A DNA stretch of 64,000 nucleotides from assembly GCA_024236175.1 (NCBI GenBank), contig JACKKY010000007.1:265034-329033 (forward strand). The letters are read 5' to 3'. Position 1 is the stretch's first letter. Every line of letters starts with the position of its first letter. This stretch comes from Novosphingobium sp. GTDB lineage: Bacteria; Pseudomonadota; Alphaproteobacteria; Sphingomonadales; Sphingomonadaceae. Both the position numbers and the translations under genes were made by a program. The notes beneath the pieces were generated by a model. It had not been told where the DNA came from. It saw only the letters and a program-made list of their open reading frames with translations, and did no database searches. Positions 46,094-55,063 of this stretch are shown piece by piece.

Positions 46094-46891
46094 TCAGGCG
46101 GGCCGCATAGAGATGGAAATCTCGCCCTCGTGCACTTCGGTCTCGATAATCCAGCGTTCCGTGCCCTCGAGTCCGAGCGCGGTTAGCCGCCCGGACATGA
46201 AAGCACCAGTGTCGATCCCGATCCTGTTGCCGCGAATTTCGGCTTCGGGGCAGATCGAATGGCCGTGCACGATGACATGACCATGATCGCGGGTGTCGTT
46301 GAGGAACGGCTGGCGTATCCAGTGCAGGTCGTCGGTATGCTGCTGTTCCATGGGCGTGCCGGGCCTGATTCCCGCGTGCACGAAGAGATAGTCGCCGATC
46401 GCGACCCAATCCTCGAAGCCACGGATGAATTCCAGGTCGGTTTCCGGGACCGCCTCGCACATGAGCCGCTGTGCCGTCGCAAGATCGGCGCTTTGCAGGG
46501 CAATGCGGTCCACGGGATAGGAAAGGACCGTTTCATAGCCGCCGAAGCGCAGGAAACTGCCAAGCGCGTCAAGCCTGGTGCAGCTTTGCAGGAACATTTC
46601 CTCGTGATTGCCGGCGAGTATGCGAACCTTGCGCCGTTCCTGCCACTGGCGTGCCGAGCGCAATACCGCGGCACTGTCGGGGCCGCGGTCGATCAGATCG
46701 CCGAGCAGGACGATCTCGGTCCTTGCCTGGCCCCGATTGCGGTCGTCGGCTTCGATCGCTTCGACAATGGCGGTGAACAGGTCGAGCCGCCCGTGGACGT
46801 CGCCGACAGCGTAGACTCTGGCGCCCGCCGGTATGGCTGGAACGTGCCGTGCCCGTTTCGAACGGAAAAGCTGGCGGATCGTGTCGATCAT
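46094..46891 (-). CDS. PP2A-like metallophosphatase
   Basis: 265 residues from the ATG at 46891. Metal-site motifs are GDVHGR at 30-35, GDLIDRGPDS and GNHEEMF, with later His residues in HAGI and VHGHS. These are shared by bacterial serine/threonine protein phosphatases and diadenosine tetraphosphatases; the exact substrate is open. A TTGTGC-17-TATATC promoter lies 20-47 bp upstream, inside an 11-bp inverted repeat. It heads the ugd transcript. Confidence 0.88.
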   Translation of the reverse strand: MIDTIRQLFRSKRARHVPAIPAGARVYAVGDVHGRLDLFTAIVEAIEADDRNRGQARTEIVLLGDLIDRGPDSAAVLRSARQWQERRKVRILAGNHEEMFLQSCTRLDALGSFLRFGGYETVLSYPVDRIALQSADLATAQRLMCEAVPETDLEFIRGFEDWVAIGDYLFVHAGIRPGTPMEQQHTDDLHWIRQPFLNDTRDHGHVIVHGHSICPEAEIRGNRIGIDTGAFMSGRLTALGLEGTERWIIETEVHEGEISISMRPA

Positions 46892-46899
46892 GACTGAAG

Positions 46900-46991
46900 G
46901 TCTTGGAAAGATATAGGTTTTGAGCAGGCGCAGCACAAGCTGGCTGTCTGCGCGGGAATGAGCGTTGCCAAAAATCCACACTTTCCAAGAC
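46900..46991. promoter_or_regulatory. Promoter and spaced 11-bp inverted repeat between phosphatase and TorF genes
   Basis: GTCTTGGAAAG (46900-46910) and CTTTCCAAGAC (46981-46991) are exact inverse copies, 70 bp apart. Between them on the minus strand lies TTGTGC (46933-46938), a 17-bp spacer, and TATATC (46910-46915), a good vegetative promoter for the phosphatase gene. The right-hand arm is upstream of that promoter and the left arm overlaps the likely start point, as in looped repression. No regulator gene is adjacent. Confidence 0.45.
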
Positions 46992-47134
46992 TGTGTATCG
47001 AATGGGCCAAATTCTTCTTGTGCAACGCAACAAATGTGTGCAGCCTGATCGGGCATTCGCAAATTGCGCCCGCTAAATGAGGTGCAAGGTGGCTGCGCAG
47101 GTGGGACGAGGCATAACTTTTTAGGGGTTTGACC

Positions 47135-47884
47135 ATGCTTACGTCCATCCGCGGTATTGTTGCCGCTTCTCTTCTTGCCGGTTGCGGACTCGCCGCGACT
47201 CCCGCTCTCGCCGACGAAATGGATCCGCCGAGCGATATCACGGTGTCGGGCAACGCTGCGCTCGTGACCGACTACCGTTTCCGTGGCGTCAGCCTGTCAA
47301 ACGGCAATATCGCCATCCAGGGCGGTATCGATATCGGCCACTCCAGCGGCTTCTATGTCGGCACCTGGGGCTCCTCGCTGACCAGCGGTGCCTATGGCGC
47401 CATCGAGCTGGACATCTACGGCGGCTGGTCCGGCGACATCGCCGACGGCGTTTCCGCCGATATCGGCGTGCTGTACTACGCCTATCCCGATGGCATCTCC
47501 GGTGCCGATCTCGACTACGTCGAGTTCTACGGCTCGCTCGGCTTTGCCTTTGGCCCGGCCGACGCCAGCGTCGGCGTAGCCTATGCGCCTGACCAGGACT
47601 CGCTGGGCGATCAGGACAACCTGTACGTCTATCTCGACCTCGGCGCGGGTATCCCCGACACGCCGATCTCCGTCAGCGCCCACCTCGGCTACACCGATGG
47701 TGTGCTTGCTCCGGACCTGCTGGCCGGCGGCCCCGACGATTCGGGCTTTGACTGGTCCATCGGTGCCGACTTCGCCGTCACCGACAACCTTTCGGTCGGC
47801 GTTGCCTACATCGGCACGGAAGGTGCGAGCGTGAAGAACTTCACCGATGACGCCGTCGTCGGCACGCTCTCGGTTTCGTTCTGA
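47135..47884 (+). CDS. TorF-family outer-membrane protein
   Basis: 249 residues. Signal peptide MLTSIRGIVAASLLAGCGLAATPALADE, then a beta-rich barrel start ITVSGNAALVTDYRFRGVSLSNGNIAIQGGIDIGHSSGFYVGTW, typical of the proteins annotated as TorF family putative porins. The barrel is acidic and ends with the C-terminal Phe (LSVSF). The ATG at 47135 follows AGGGG; a TTG at 47129 also opens the frame. It ends in a very strong hairpin terminator. Confidence 0.85.
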   Translation: MLTSIRGIVAASLLAGCGLAATPALADEMDPPSDITVSGNAALVTDYRFRGVSLSNGNIAIQGGIDIGHSSGFYVGTWGSSLTSGAYGAIELDIYGGWSGDIADGVSADIGVLYYAYPDGISGADLDYVEFYGSLGFAFGPADASVGVAYAPDQDSLGDQDNLYVYLDLGAGIPDTPISVSAHLGYTDGVLAPDLLAGGPDDSGFDWSIGADFAVTDNLSVGVAYIGTEGASVKNFTDDAVVGTLSVSF

Positions 47885-47904
47885 TCGCATCGGATTGAGA
47901 CACG

Positions 47905-47942
47905 AAAGGGCCCGCCCGGCAGTCCGGGCGGGCCCTTTTTCG
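47905..47942 (+). terminator. Strong terminator after the TorF gene
   Basis: AAAGGGCCCGCCCGG, a 4-nt loop (CAGT) and CCGGGCGGGCCCTTT make a perfect 15-bp stem, followed by TTC. It probably works for both strands, since the SIMPL gene converges from the right. Confidence 0.92.
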
Positions 47943-47977
47943 TTCCGGCGGTCTCGAAAGCGCGGCGGACAGACGCT

Positions 47978-48733
47978 TCAGCGCAGGTAGAAGTCGATTG
48001 TCGTGACGACGCGCACCTTCTTGTAGGGCGTATCCGATACCCCCCAGCCGCCGCCTGAATCGCCGTCGCGGGCATCGATGGAAAAATAACCCTGCGTCGC
48101 GTTCTTGATGGTCCCGACGGTGGTGCCGCTGTCCTTGGCGAACTGCTCCGCCGACGCCCGCGCATCCTTGGTCGCCTCGGCGACCATGTCCGGCTTGATG
48201 GCGTTGAGCCCGGTGAAGGTGAAGGACATGCCTGAACCTTCCTCCAGAACGACGCCGCGCCTGACCAGCTCGAATTGCCGCCTTACCGCGTCCTGCGCCC
48301 GCTTGATGTCATCGCTGCGCAGGGTCATGCGTTGCCGCACCGTGAATTTCGGGGTGCCGTTCTCGGTGTATTGCGAGACGTTGACGCCGGTCGGCTGCAG
48401 CGCCTCGGCCGGAAAGCCGAGTTCCCCGAAGAATCCGCGTATCGCACGCGAATCGCGGTCCACGCTGGCCTGCGCGGAGGCGAGGTCCTGGGCGGTGGCC
48501 GAATAGGCGATGGTCCAGGTGGCGAGGTCGGCCATGACCTCGCGTTCCGCAAGGCCCCTTACGGTCACCGATCGGTCCGCCTGGCGCGCCCGCGTGAGCC
48601 CGTCGCCGAGCAGGTAGCCGCCAAGCACCAGACCCACCGTCAGGATACCCGCGCTGGCCAGCCAGCGGCGATTGACGGGATCGCGGAAGAAGGAGGTAGC
48701 AGGCACGTGCTCTTCTTGCGTATTGTCGGTCAT
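47978..48733 (-). CDS. SIMPL (DUF541) domain protein
   Basis: 251 residues. One N-terminal membrane helix (ASAGILTVGLVLGGYLLG), then the SIMPL domain (SVTVRGLAEREVMADLATWTIAYSATAQDLASAQASV, TGVNVSQYTENGTP, VAEATKDARASAEQFAKDSGTTVGTIKNATQGYF). The family is periplasmic and linked to stress survival with no agreed reaction. It is anchored here and not secreted. Divergent from the glyoxalase-like gene by about 100 bp. Confidence 0.9.
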   Translation of the reverse strand: MTDNTQEEHVPATSFFRDPVNRRWLASAGILTVGLVLGGYLLGDGLTRARQADRSVTVRGLAEREVMADLATWTIAYSATAQDLASAQASVDRDSRAIRGFFGELGFPAEALQPTGVNVSQYTENGTPKFTVRQRMTLRSDDIKRAQDAVRRQFELVRRGVVLEEGSGMSFTFTGLNAIKPDMVAEATKDARASAEQFAKDSGTTVGTIKNATQGYFSIDARDGDSGGGWGVSDTPYKKVRVVTTIDFYLR

Positions 48734-48834
48734 CGCGGATCCTCCCGATTGCCCACCGGCTTATGCTGCCGCAAAGCTGTCTGGACGATGAACCGTGCTA
48801 CAGTAGCGACGAAATGATTTTCGAGAGGCCCGAC

Positions 48835-49254
48835 GTGACGAAATATCTCCACTCCATGATTCGCGTGACCGACCCCGACGCAACGATCCGCTTCTTCGAG
48901 CTGATCGGCCTCAAGGAGGTGCGGCGCTATTCGAACGAACAGGGGCGTTTCACGCTGATCTTCCTCGCCGCGCCGGGACAGGAGGGCGTCGCGGAAGTCG
49001 AGCTGACGCACAACTGGGATCCGGAGGATTACGACGGCGGGCGCAATTTCGGCCATCTCGCCTATCTGGTCGAGGACATCTACGAGACGTGCCAGCGGCT
49101 GATGGATGCCGGCGTGACGATCAATCGCCCGCCGCGCGACGGGCATATGGCATTCATCAGGACGCCTGACGGCATCTCCGTGGAATTGTTGCAGGATGGC
49201 GGGCTGGAGCCGCAGGAGCCGTGGGCGAGCATGCCTAATACCGGTACCTGGTAG
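48835..49254 (+). CDS. Glyoxalase I-like VOC protein
   Basis: Vicinal-oxygen-chelate fold; by resemblance it is lactoylglutathione lyase, which disposes of methylglyoxal. The GTG at 48835 gives VTKYLHSMIRVTDPDATIRFFELIGLKEVRR and 139 residues, and has GAGAGG 6 bp before it. The ATG at 48814 would add seven residues. Metal ligand candidates are His6, the Glu in AEVELTHNW, His in FGHLAY and Glu in SVELL. The PRDGHMAFIRTPDGISVELLQ ending is standard. Confidence 0.88.
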   Translation: MTKYLHSMIRVTDPDATIRFFELIGLKEVRRYSNEQGRFTLIFLAAPGQEGVAEVELTHNWDPEDYDGGRNFGHLAYLVEDIYETCQRLMDAGVTINRPPRDGHMAFIRTPDGISVELLQDGGLEPQEPWASMPNTGTW

Positions 49255-49353
49255 GCCAGCCTTTCCAGCGCCCTGTGCGGGAATCGGACCGCCGCTGCGA
49301 ATTCGTTCCGGTTCGTCTCGCAATCTGCAACGAATCCTGACAAAGGAGGCTGC

Positions 49354-50637
49354 ATGACTGCAGCACTCATCACCATTTTCGTGCTGGCCTACACGGCCAT
49401 AGCTCTCGAGGAGCCTCTCAGGATCAACAAGTCCGGCGCGGCGCTGATCGGCGCCGGCCTGCTCTGGACCGTCTATGCGCTGTCGATGGGCCATCCGGAG
49501 ATTGTCGATGAGGAACTGGCGCATTCGCTGATCGAAACGGCGCAGATCGTCTTCTTCCTCATCGGTGCGATGACTGTGGTGGAAGTTGTCGACTCGCATG
49601 ACGGATTCGAGGTGATTACGTCGCGCATCAACGCGAAAAGCCTGGGTGCTTTCGTCTGGGTCATTGGTTTCGTGACCTTCTTCCTGAGCGCCATGCTGGA
49701 CAATCTGACGACGACGATCGTCATGGTCTCATTGTGCAAGAAGCTTCTGGCCGAACGCCGCGACCGGCTGCTCATGGCCGGCGTCATCGTCATTTCAGCC
49801 AATGCGGGCGGTGCTTGGTCGCCAATCGGCGACGTGACCACGACGATGCTCTGGATCGGCGGACAGGTGACGACGATCCCGATCATTACCGGCGTGATTG
49901 TTCCGTCGCTGGTCAATATGATCGTGCCGCTTGCGATAGTCAGTTACGGCTTGCGGGGAAGAGCGTTCGCAGCAGCGGCTGTCACCCCCAATCCCGACGG
50001 TCGCGTCACGACCCTGTTCGAACGCAACCTGATGTTCTGCATGGGACTCGCCGCACTGGTCTCGGTGCCGGTTTTCAAGGCCGTGACCCATCTGCCGCCC
50101 TTCATGGGCATTCTTCTGGGGTTGGGCATTCTCTGGGCGGTCGGCGATCTCGTGCACAGGAACAAGCCCTACGAAGAACGCGAGCACGTGACGATCGCGA
50201 ATGCCCTGACCCGCATCGACATGAGCGCGATCGTGTTCTTCATCGGCATCCTGCTGGCCGTCGCGACCCTGTCGCATGCGGGTATCCTGTCGGAGCTCGC
50301 CCAGTGGCTTGACGATACCGTAGGCCGGCTCGACGTGATCGTGATTGTGATCGGGCTTGTCAGCGCGATCGTCGACAATGTGCCGATGGTTGCTGCTGCC
50401 ATGGGCATGTACAGCATGGAGACCCATCCGCCGGACAGCTTCCTGTGGGAATTCATGGCCTACTGCGCGGGAACCGGCGGTTCGATCCTGATCATCGGTT
50501 CGGCGGCCGGCGTGGCGGCCATGGGCATCGAGAAGATCGATTTCCTCTGGTATGCGCGCAAGTTCAGCGTGCTTGCGATGGTCGGTTATTTCGCCGGCGC
50601 AGTCACCTACATCCTGATGTTTTCAGCGATCCATTAG
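49354..50637 (+). CDS. nhaD: Sodium:proton antiporter, NhaD type
   Basis: 427 residues and about eleven membrane helices. It exports sodium ions in exchange for protons, as in marine bacteria. The sequence opens TAALITIFVLAYTAIALEEPLRINKSGAALIGAG and contains LSAMLDNLTTTIVMVSLCKKLL (conserved Asp-Asn) and NAGGAWSPIGDVTTTMLWIGGQ, family marks of NhaD. The ATG follows AAGGAGG. It stands alone. Its presence suggests a saline or alkaline habitat, which is only a hint. Confidence 0.92.
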   Translation: MTAALITIFVLAYTAIALEEPLRINKSGAALIGAGLLWTVYALSMGHPEIVDEELAHSLIETAQIVFFLIGAMTVVEVVDSHDGFEVITSRINAKSLGAFVWVIGFVTFFLSAMLDNLTTTIVMVSLCKKLLAERRDRLLMAGVIVISANAGGAWSPIGDVTTTMLWIGGQVTTIPIITGVIVPSLVNMIVPLAIVSYGLRGRAFAAAAVTPNPDGRVTTLFERNLMFCMGLAALVSVPVFKAVTHLPPFMGILLGLGILWAVGDLVHRNKPYEEREHVTIANALTRIDMSAIVFFIGILLAVATLSHAGILSELAQWLDDTVGRLDVIVIVIGLVSAIVDNVPMVAAAMGMYSMETHPPDSFLWEFMAYCAGTGGSILIIGSAAGVAAMGIEKIDFLWYARKFSVLAMVGYFAGAVTYILMFSAIH

Positions 50638-50731
50638 TAATTCGAACCAATCCCGATTGAAGGCGTTGCAAGTAACACTCGAAGGCAATAGTCTAGATAT
50701 TTGAGGGGATTGCTTCGGGAGTACCCGGGTC

Positions 50732-52153
50732 GTGTCCGTAGGGACGATAGTTGAGCTTTCACAGCTGCTCGACGTGTTGCAGCGCGTCGAGCATGAGCTG
50801 CTGCTATTCGCAGCGTTCTGGTTCGTGATCGGTGCGGTCGACGAGCTGGCGGTGGATTGCGGCTGGCTCTGGCTGCGCATGACGGGCCGGGCGACGGAAG
50901 GCCGCCTCCCCAGAGGTTATGAGCTGCGCCCGCTCGACGGCCGTGTCGCGGTGCTGGTGCCGGCCTGGCACGAAGCCGACGTGATCGGGGAATTGGTGGC
51001 CCATACCTTGAAGGTCTGGCCACATGACGGGCTGGCGCTTTACGTCGGCTGCTACTGCAACGATCCCAAGACCCTGGCGTCCGCGATGGCCGGTGCAGGC
51101 GGTGACCCCAGAGTGCGGCTCGTCGTGCACGATCGCGCCGGCCCGACGACCAAGGCGGACTGTCTCAACCGGCTCTATCGCGCGCTCATCGCCGATGAAG
51201 TCCGCAGGGGCATTTCCTACACGAGCGTCGTCCTGCACGATGCCGAGGACATGGTGCACCCGGCGGCGTTGCCGGTGATCGACCGGGTCCTGGAGGAAGT
51301 GGATTTCGTGCAACTGCCGGTCCGGCCCGAGCCGCAGACGGCTTCGCAATGGATCGCCGGACACTATTCCGACGAGTTTACCGAGGCGCATGCCAAGTCG
51401 CTTGTGGTGCGCGACGTGCTCGGCGCGGCGATACCGGCTGCCGGCGTCGGATGCGGCTTCGCACGGGCGGCGCTCGACAAGCTGGCGCAGGAACGTCGGG
51501 CCAACGGCGAGGACGGGCCGTTTTCGTCCGAATGCCTGACCGAGGATTACGAGCTCGGCCTGCTGGTGTCGCGGGAAGGGGCGCGGGGCCGCTTCGTGAG
51601 AGTTCGCGACAGCCTGGGCGAACTCGTCGCCACGCGCGCCTTCTTCCCGGCAACGCTCGACGAGGCGGTGCGGCAGAAGGCCCGCTGGATCCACGGAATC
51701 TCCCTGCAAGGCTGGGACCGGCTGGGCTGGGGCGGTCGTCCGGTGGATGTCTGGATGGCGCTGCGGGACCGGCGCGGCCCGCTGACCGCTGTGGTTCTGG
51801 CGGCGGCCTACTCCCTGCTGGTCGTCGAAGCTGTCCTGGCCACCGCAAGGCTGGCGGGATGGCAGGAGACCGTAAGCGTCTCCCCGGCGCTGAAGGCGAT
51901 GCTGGCGATCACCCTTGCAAGCTTCGTCTGGCGCGCGGCGTGGCGTTTCGGTTTCACTGCCTATGAATACGGCATCGTCGAGGGACTGCGATCGCTGCTG
52001 CGGATTCCCGTCGCCAATATCATCGCGATCATGGCCGGGCGGCGCGCCCTGTTCGCCTACGTCAGGACTCTTCGCGGCGCGGATGTGAGCTGGGACAAGA
52101 CGACCCATCGCTCGCACCCTGCAAGCTTCGCCACGAAGGCGATCGCGCGATGA
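50732..52153 (+). CDS. NfrB-like processive glycosyltransferase
   Basis: 473 residues. Membrane helices near 20-40 and again at about 355-440 surround a cytoplasmic GT2 domain. Motifs of processive enzymes are all there: VLVPAWHEADVIGE, DAED at 170-173, TED at 270-272 in LTEDYELGLL, and QKARW at 315-319. The overall shape matches NfrB, the phage N4 adsorption protein B glycosyltransferase, but no C-terminal MshEN (c-di-GMP) domain follows. GTG at 50732 has no clear ribosome site. ATGA overlap with an exported barrel-like protein ties the two together. Confidence 0.85.
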   Translation: MSVGTIVELSQLLDVLQRVEHELLLFAAFWFVIGAVDELAVDCGWLWLRMTGRATEGRLPRGYELRPLDGRVAVLVPAWHEADVIGELVAHTLKVWPHDGLALYVGCYCNDPKTLASAMAGAGGDPRVRLVVHDRAGPTTKADCLNRLYRALIADEVRRGISYTSVVLHDAEDMVHPAALPVIDRVLEEVDFVQLPVRPEPQTASQWIAGHYSDEFTEAHAKSLVVRDVLGAAIPAAGVGCGFARAALDKLAQERRANGEDGPFSSECLTEDYELGLLVSREGARGRFVRVRDSLGELVATRAFFPATLDEAVRQKARWIHGISLQGWDRLGWGGRPVDVWMALRDRRGPLTAVVLAAAYSLLVVEAVLATARLAGWQETVSVSPALKAMLAITLASFVWRAAWRFGFTAYEYGIVEGLRSLLRIPVANIIAIMAGRRALFAYVRTLRGADVSWDKTTHRSHPASFATKAIAR

Positions 52154-53343
52154 TGTCGGGCGCGTCATTCAGGGGGCAGCCGCTGTTCGCACTGTTCGCC
52201 GTGCTGGGCTGCTGGGTGGCCCTGCGGGCTGCCTTGTGGGATGCCGACGCATTGGCTCCGGTTTCGCTGCCGGAAATGGATGTTCCCGCGCGATTTGCCG
52301 ATGAGCCGTTGGGAGGAAACAAGCCTGACCGATCCGTCGCGCACGGCGGCGAGCAGGGTGGGCGCCTGAAGCGCGATTCTGGTGCGGGAGATCGGCCGGC
52401 GAGGCGAGACCGCTCCTTCCGTATCGCTCCGGGAGCGGCTGCGTGGCCGCGCTCCGCGTCAGACCTGAGGCGGCCGGCTCGCCGTTTCCTGACGCAGTCT
52501 GGATATGCGGGGGTGGGGCACCTCTCGGCAGGACCCGGCAACGTGCCGGTCCGTATCGCGGCGGCGCATCAGATGCTTCGGATGGCCATGCTGGCCCGCG
52601 TGCCGTTGCCGATGAGCCTTGCGGGGCCGGTGGCGGGAGCCGCTGCCGCGCCATTCTATCCGATCGCTCGTGAGCCTCTGCACGGCCGCCGCTGGTCCGC
52701 CGACGGATGGCTCCTCCTCAGACGGGGCGGGAACGTGTCCCTCGCGACGGGCAGCGCGCCCTCCACTTACGGGGCCAGCCAGGCCGGCGCTGTCCTGCGC
52801 TACCGCATCGCGCCCGCGAATGGTCACCGGCCGGCCGCCTATCTGCGAACGACCGCTGCGCTGAACGGATCGGGCGAACGGGAAGCTGCACTGGGACTGT
52901 CAGCAAGGCCGCTGCCCCGGGTCCCGGTAGCGGCATCGGCGGAATTGCGCGCGACCGACCAGTCCGGCTCCACCCGCCTGCGCCCTGCGGCCTTTCTCGT
53001 CACCGAACTCGAACCGTTCGTTCTGCCGTTCGGTGGGCAAGCGGAAGCCTATGGCCAGGCCGGATATGTCGGCGGCAAGTTTTCCACCGGTTTCGTCGAC
53101 GGCCATCTGCGGGCCGACCGCGCTGTCGCCCGTCTGGGAAAGGCGCAGTTGCGCGCCGGGGCGGGCGTATGGGGCGGGGCGCAAAAAGGCGCATCGCGCC
53201 TCGACATCGGGCCTGCTGCAACGATGGGAATGGCGCTTGGGCAGAGCGGTTCGGCGCGGCTGGCGGTGGACTGGCGTTTCAGGGTCGCCGGCAACGCGGC
53301 TCCCTCTTCGGGACCGGCGCTCACTCTGTCCGCCGGATTCTGA
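52150..53343 (+). CDS. Exported protein with NfrA C-terminal-like barrel domain
   Basis: 397 residues. One N-terminal membrane/signal segment (LFALFAVLGCWVALRAAL), an Arg-rich disordered stretch, then from about residue 180 a beta-rich domain (DGWLLLRRGGNVSLATGSAPSTYGASQAGAVLRYRIAP, AEAYGQAGYVGGKFSTGFVDGHLRAD) that ends in Phe, like an outer-membrane barrel. This part resembles the C-terminal domain of NfrA, but the TPR part of NfrA is missing. It overlaps the glycosyltransferase stop by ATGA, so the two should act together in glycan export. Confidence 0.65.
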   Translation: MMSGASFRGQPLFALFAVLGCWVALRAALWDADALAPVSLPEMDVPARFADEPLGGNKPDRSVAHGGEQGGRLKRDSGAGDRPARRDRSFRIAPGAAAWPRSASDLRRPARRFLTQSGYAGVGHLSAGPGNVPVRIAAAHQMLRMAMLARVPLPMSLAGPVAGAAAAPFYPIAREPLHGRRWSADGWLLLRRGGNVSLATGSAPSTYGASQAGAVLRYRIAPANGHRPAAYLRTTAALNGSGEREAALGLSARPLPRVPVAASAELRATDQSGSTRLRPAAFLVTELEPFVLPFGGQAEAYGQAGYVGGKFSTGFVDGHLRADRAVARLGKAQLRAGAGVWGGAQKGASRLDIGPAATMGMALGQSGSARLAVDWRFRVAGNAAPSSGPALTLSAGF

Positions 53344-53394
53344 CGGCTGCGCCTTTTATCTGCCGCTTTGCTGGGCTAGGCCGCAACGGCAGAG

Positions 53395-54309
53395 ATGGAC
53401 GTCTATCTTCCGATCGCCAACCTGTCGGTCAATGGCCTCGTCATCGTCGCCCTAGGGGCTTTGACGGGCGTGCTTTCTGGCATGTTCGGGGTCGGCGGCG
53501 GTTTTCTCACGACCCCGCTACTCATGTTCTACGGCGTGCCGCCCACGGTGGCCGCGGCATCGGCTGCCAGCCAGGTCACCGGGGCAAGCGTTTCCGGGGT
53601 CTTTGCCCACTACCGGCGCGGCGGCGTGGACTTCCTGATGGGCTCGGTGATGGTCGCCGGCGGTGTCATCGGCACGAGTTTCGGTGCCCTGCTGTTCCGG
53701 TTGCTCGAGCAACTGGGGCAGATCGATACCGTCATCAACATCCTCTACGTCCTGCTGCTCGGCTCGATCGGGGCAGTGATGGCCCGCGAGAGCGTCCAGG
53801 CGATCAGGGCGGAACGCAGCGGGGTTCCGATCCCTGCGCGCAAGCGCCGCCATCACCCGCTTGTGGCCAGCCTGCCGATGCGCTGGCGCTTCTACCGCTC
53901 GGGCCTCTACATTTCGCCGCTGGCGCCGCTCCTGCTCGGCGTGGTGACCGGCATCCTGACCATGCTGATGGGCATCGGCGGCGGCTTCGTGCTGGTGCCG
54001 GCAATGCTCTACATTCTGGGCATGAGCGCCAGCGTCGTGGTCGGAACGTCGCTCTACCAGATCCTGTTCGTCACCATGGCGACGACGATGATGCACGCGC
54101 TGACCACCAAGGCGGTGGACATCCTGCTTGCCGCCCTGCTGCTGATCGGCTCGGTGACTGGCGCGCAACTGGGCGCACGCTTCGCCCAGAAAGCCAGCCC
54201 CGTGAAGCTGCGGCTGGTCCTCGCGGTCATCGTCCTCCTGATCGCCGTGCGGCTGGCCCTCGGGCTCGGCTATCGTCCGGACGAGATCTACACGGTGGTG
54301 CCGCTGTGA
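53395..54309 (+). CDS. TSUP/TauE family transporter
   Basis: 304 residues with about eight membrane helices. Members of the family export sulfite, sulfonates or related anions. It shows the paired internal repeats GVLSGMFGVGGGFLTTPLLMFYGVPPTVAAASAASQ and LTMLMGIGGGFVLVPAMLYILGMSASVVVGTSLYQ. Overlaps the TIGR02186 gene by GTGA, a pairing I recall from many alphaproteobacteria. The substrate is not shown. Confidence 0.9.
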   Translation: MDVYLPIANLSVNGLVIVALGALTGVLSGMFGVGGGFLTTPLLMFYGVPPTVAAASAASQVTGASVSGVFAHYRRGGVDFLMGSVMVAGGVIGTSFGALLFRLLEQLGQIDTVINILYVLLLGSIGAVMARESVQAIRAERSGVPIPARKRRHHPLVASLPMRWRFYRSGLYISPLAPLLLGVVTGILTMLMGIGGGFVLVPAMLYILGMSASVVVGTSLYQILFVTMATTMMHALTTKAVDILLAALLLIGSVTGAQLGARFAQKASPVKLRLVLAVIVLLIAVRLALGLGYRPDEIYTVVPL

Positions 54310-55058
54310 GGGCTGTGTTCGCCCTGCTTGCCCTCCTGCTGCTGGGCGCCGCGCGCGATCCGATCCTGGTGCCGGAAGTCTCCCAGCATGAGATCCGGCT
54401 GCGCCAGGGATTCACCGGCACCGAGCTGCTGCTGTTCGGCGCGATCCTGACGCCTGAAGGAACCCGCGCAGGCCGCGATTACGATATCGTGGTGCTGCTC
54501 AAGGGGCCGACCCAGTCGATCGTGGTGCGCGAAAAGGAGAAGGTCGCGGGTATCTGGATCAATGCCGACAGCACCGAGTTCCGCTCCGCGCCGGCCTATT
54601 TCGCCGTCGCCGCATCGCGCCCGATCAGCGAGATCGTCGATGAAAAGACCGCGGCGATCTACGAGCTCGGCCTTCGCTGGCTGCAGCTCTCCCCGATCGG
54701 GGAGATCGACCCGGAAGAACAGGCCCGGTTCGCAGACGGCCTGGTCGACCTGCGCGAGCGTGGCGGCCTTTACCAGCAGAAGGAAGGCGGTGTGACCGTC
54801 AGCGAGCAGGTGCTCTACCAGGCGCGCATCTCGCTTCCGTCGAATGTGCCGGAAGGGAACTACATCGCTGAAACCTTTGCCATTTCCAAGGGAAGGGTAG
54901 TGGCATCGGCGAGCAGCGCGGTGGAAGTGCGCAAGCTGGGGTTCGAACGCGCGCTCGCCCGCTTCGCCGAACAGCAGTCATTCCTCTACGGTTTGCTGGC
55001 GATCGGCATCTCGCTCCTGATGGGCTGGGCGGCCGGGAGATTGTTCGCCCTCGACTGA
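54306..55058 (+). CDS. TIGR02186 family membrane protein
   Basis: 250 residues from GTG 54306. Signal segment VRAVFALLALLLLGAARDPILVPEVSQHEIRLRQGFTGTELLLFGAIL, a periplasmic beta-rich domain, and one C-terminal membrane helix (LYGLLAIGISLLMGWAAGRLF). It matches TIGR02186, a family of unknown function usually coded next to a TSUP exporter, as here. I infer a helper or accessory role for the transporter, with no reaction known. Confidence 0.85.
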   Translation: MRAVFALLALLLLGAARDPILVPEVSQHEIRLRQGFTGTELLLFGAILTPEGTRAGRDYDIVVLLKGPTQSIVVREKEKVAGIWINADSTEFRSAPAYFAVAASRPISEIVDEKTAAIYELGLRWLQLSPIGEIDPEEQARFADGLVDLRERGGLYQQKEGGVTVSEQVLYQARISLPSNVPEGNYIAETFAISKGRVVASASSAVEVRKLGFERALARFAEQQSFLYGLLAIGISLLMGWAAGRLFALD

Positions 55059-55063
55059 AATGT

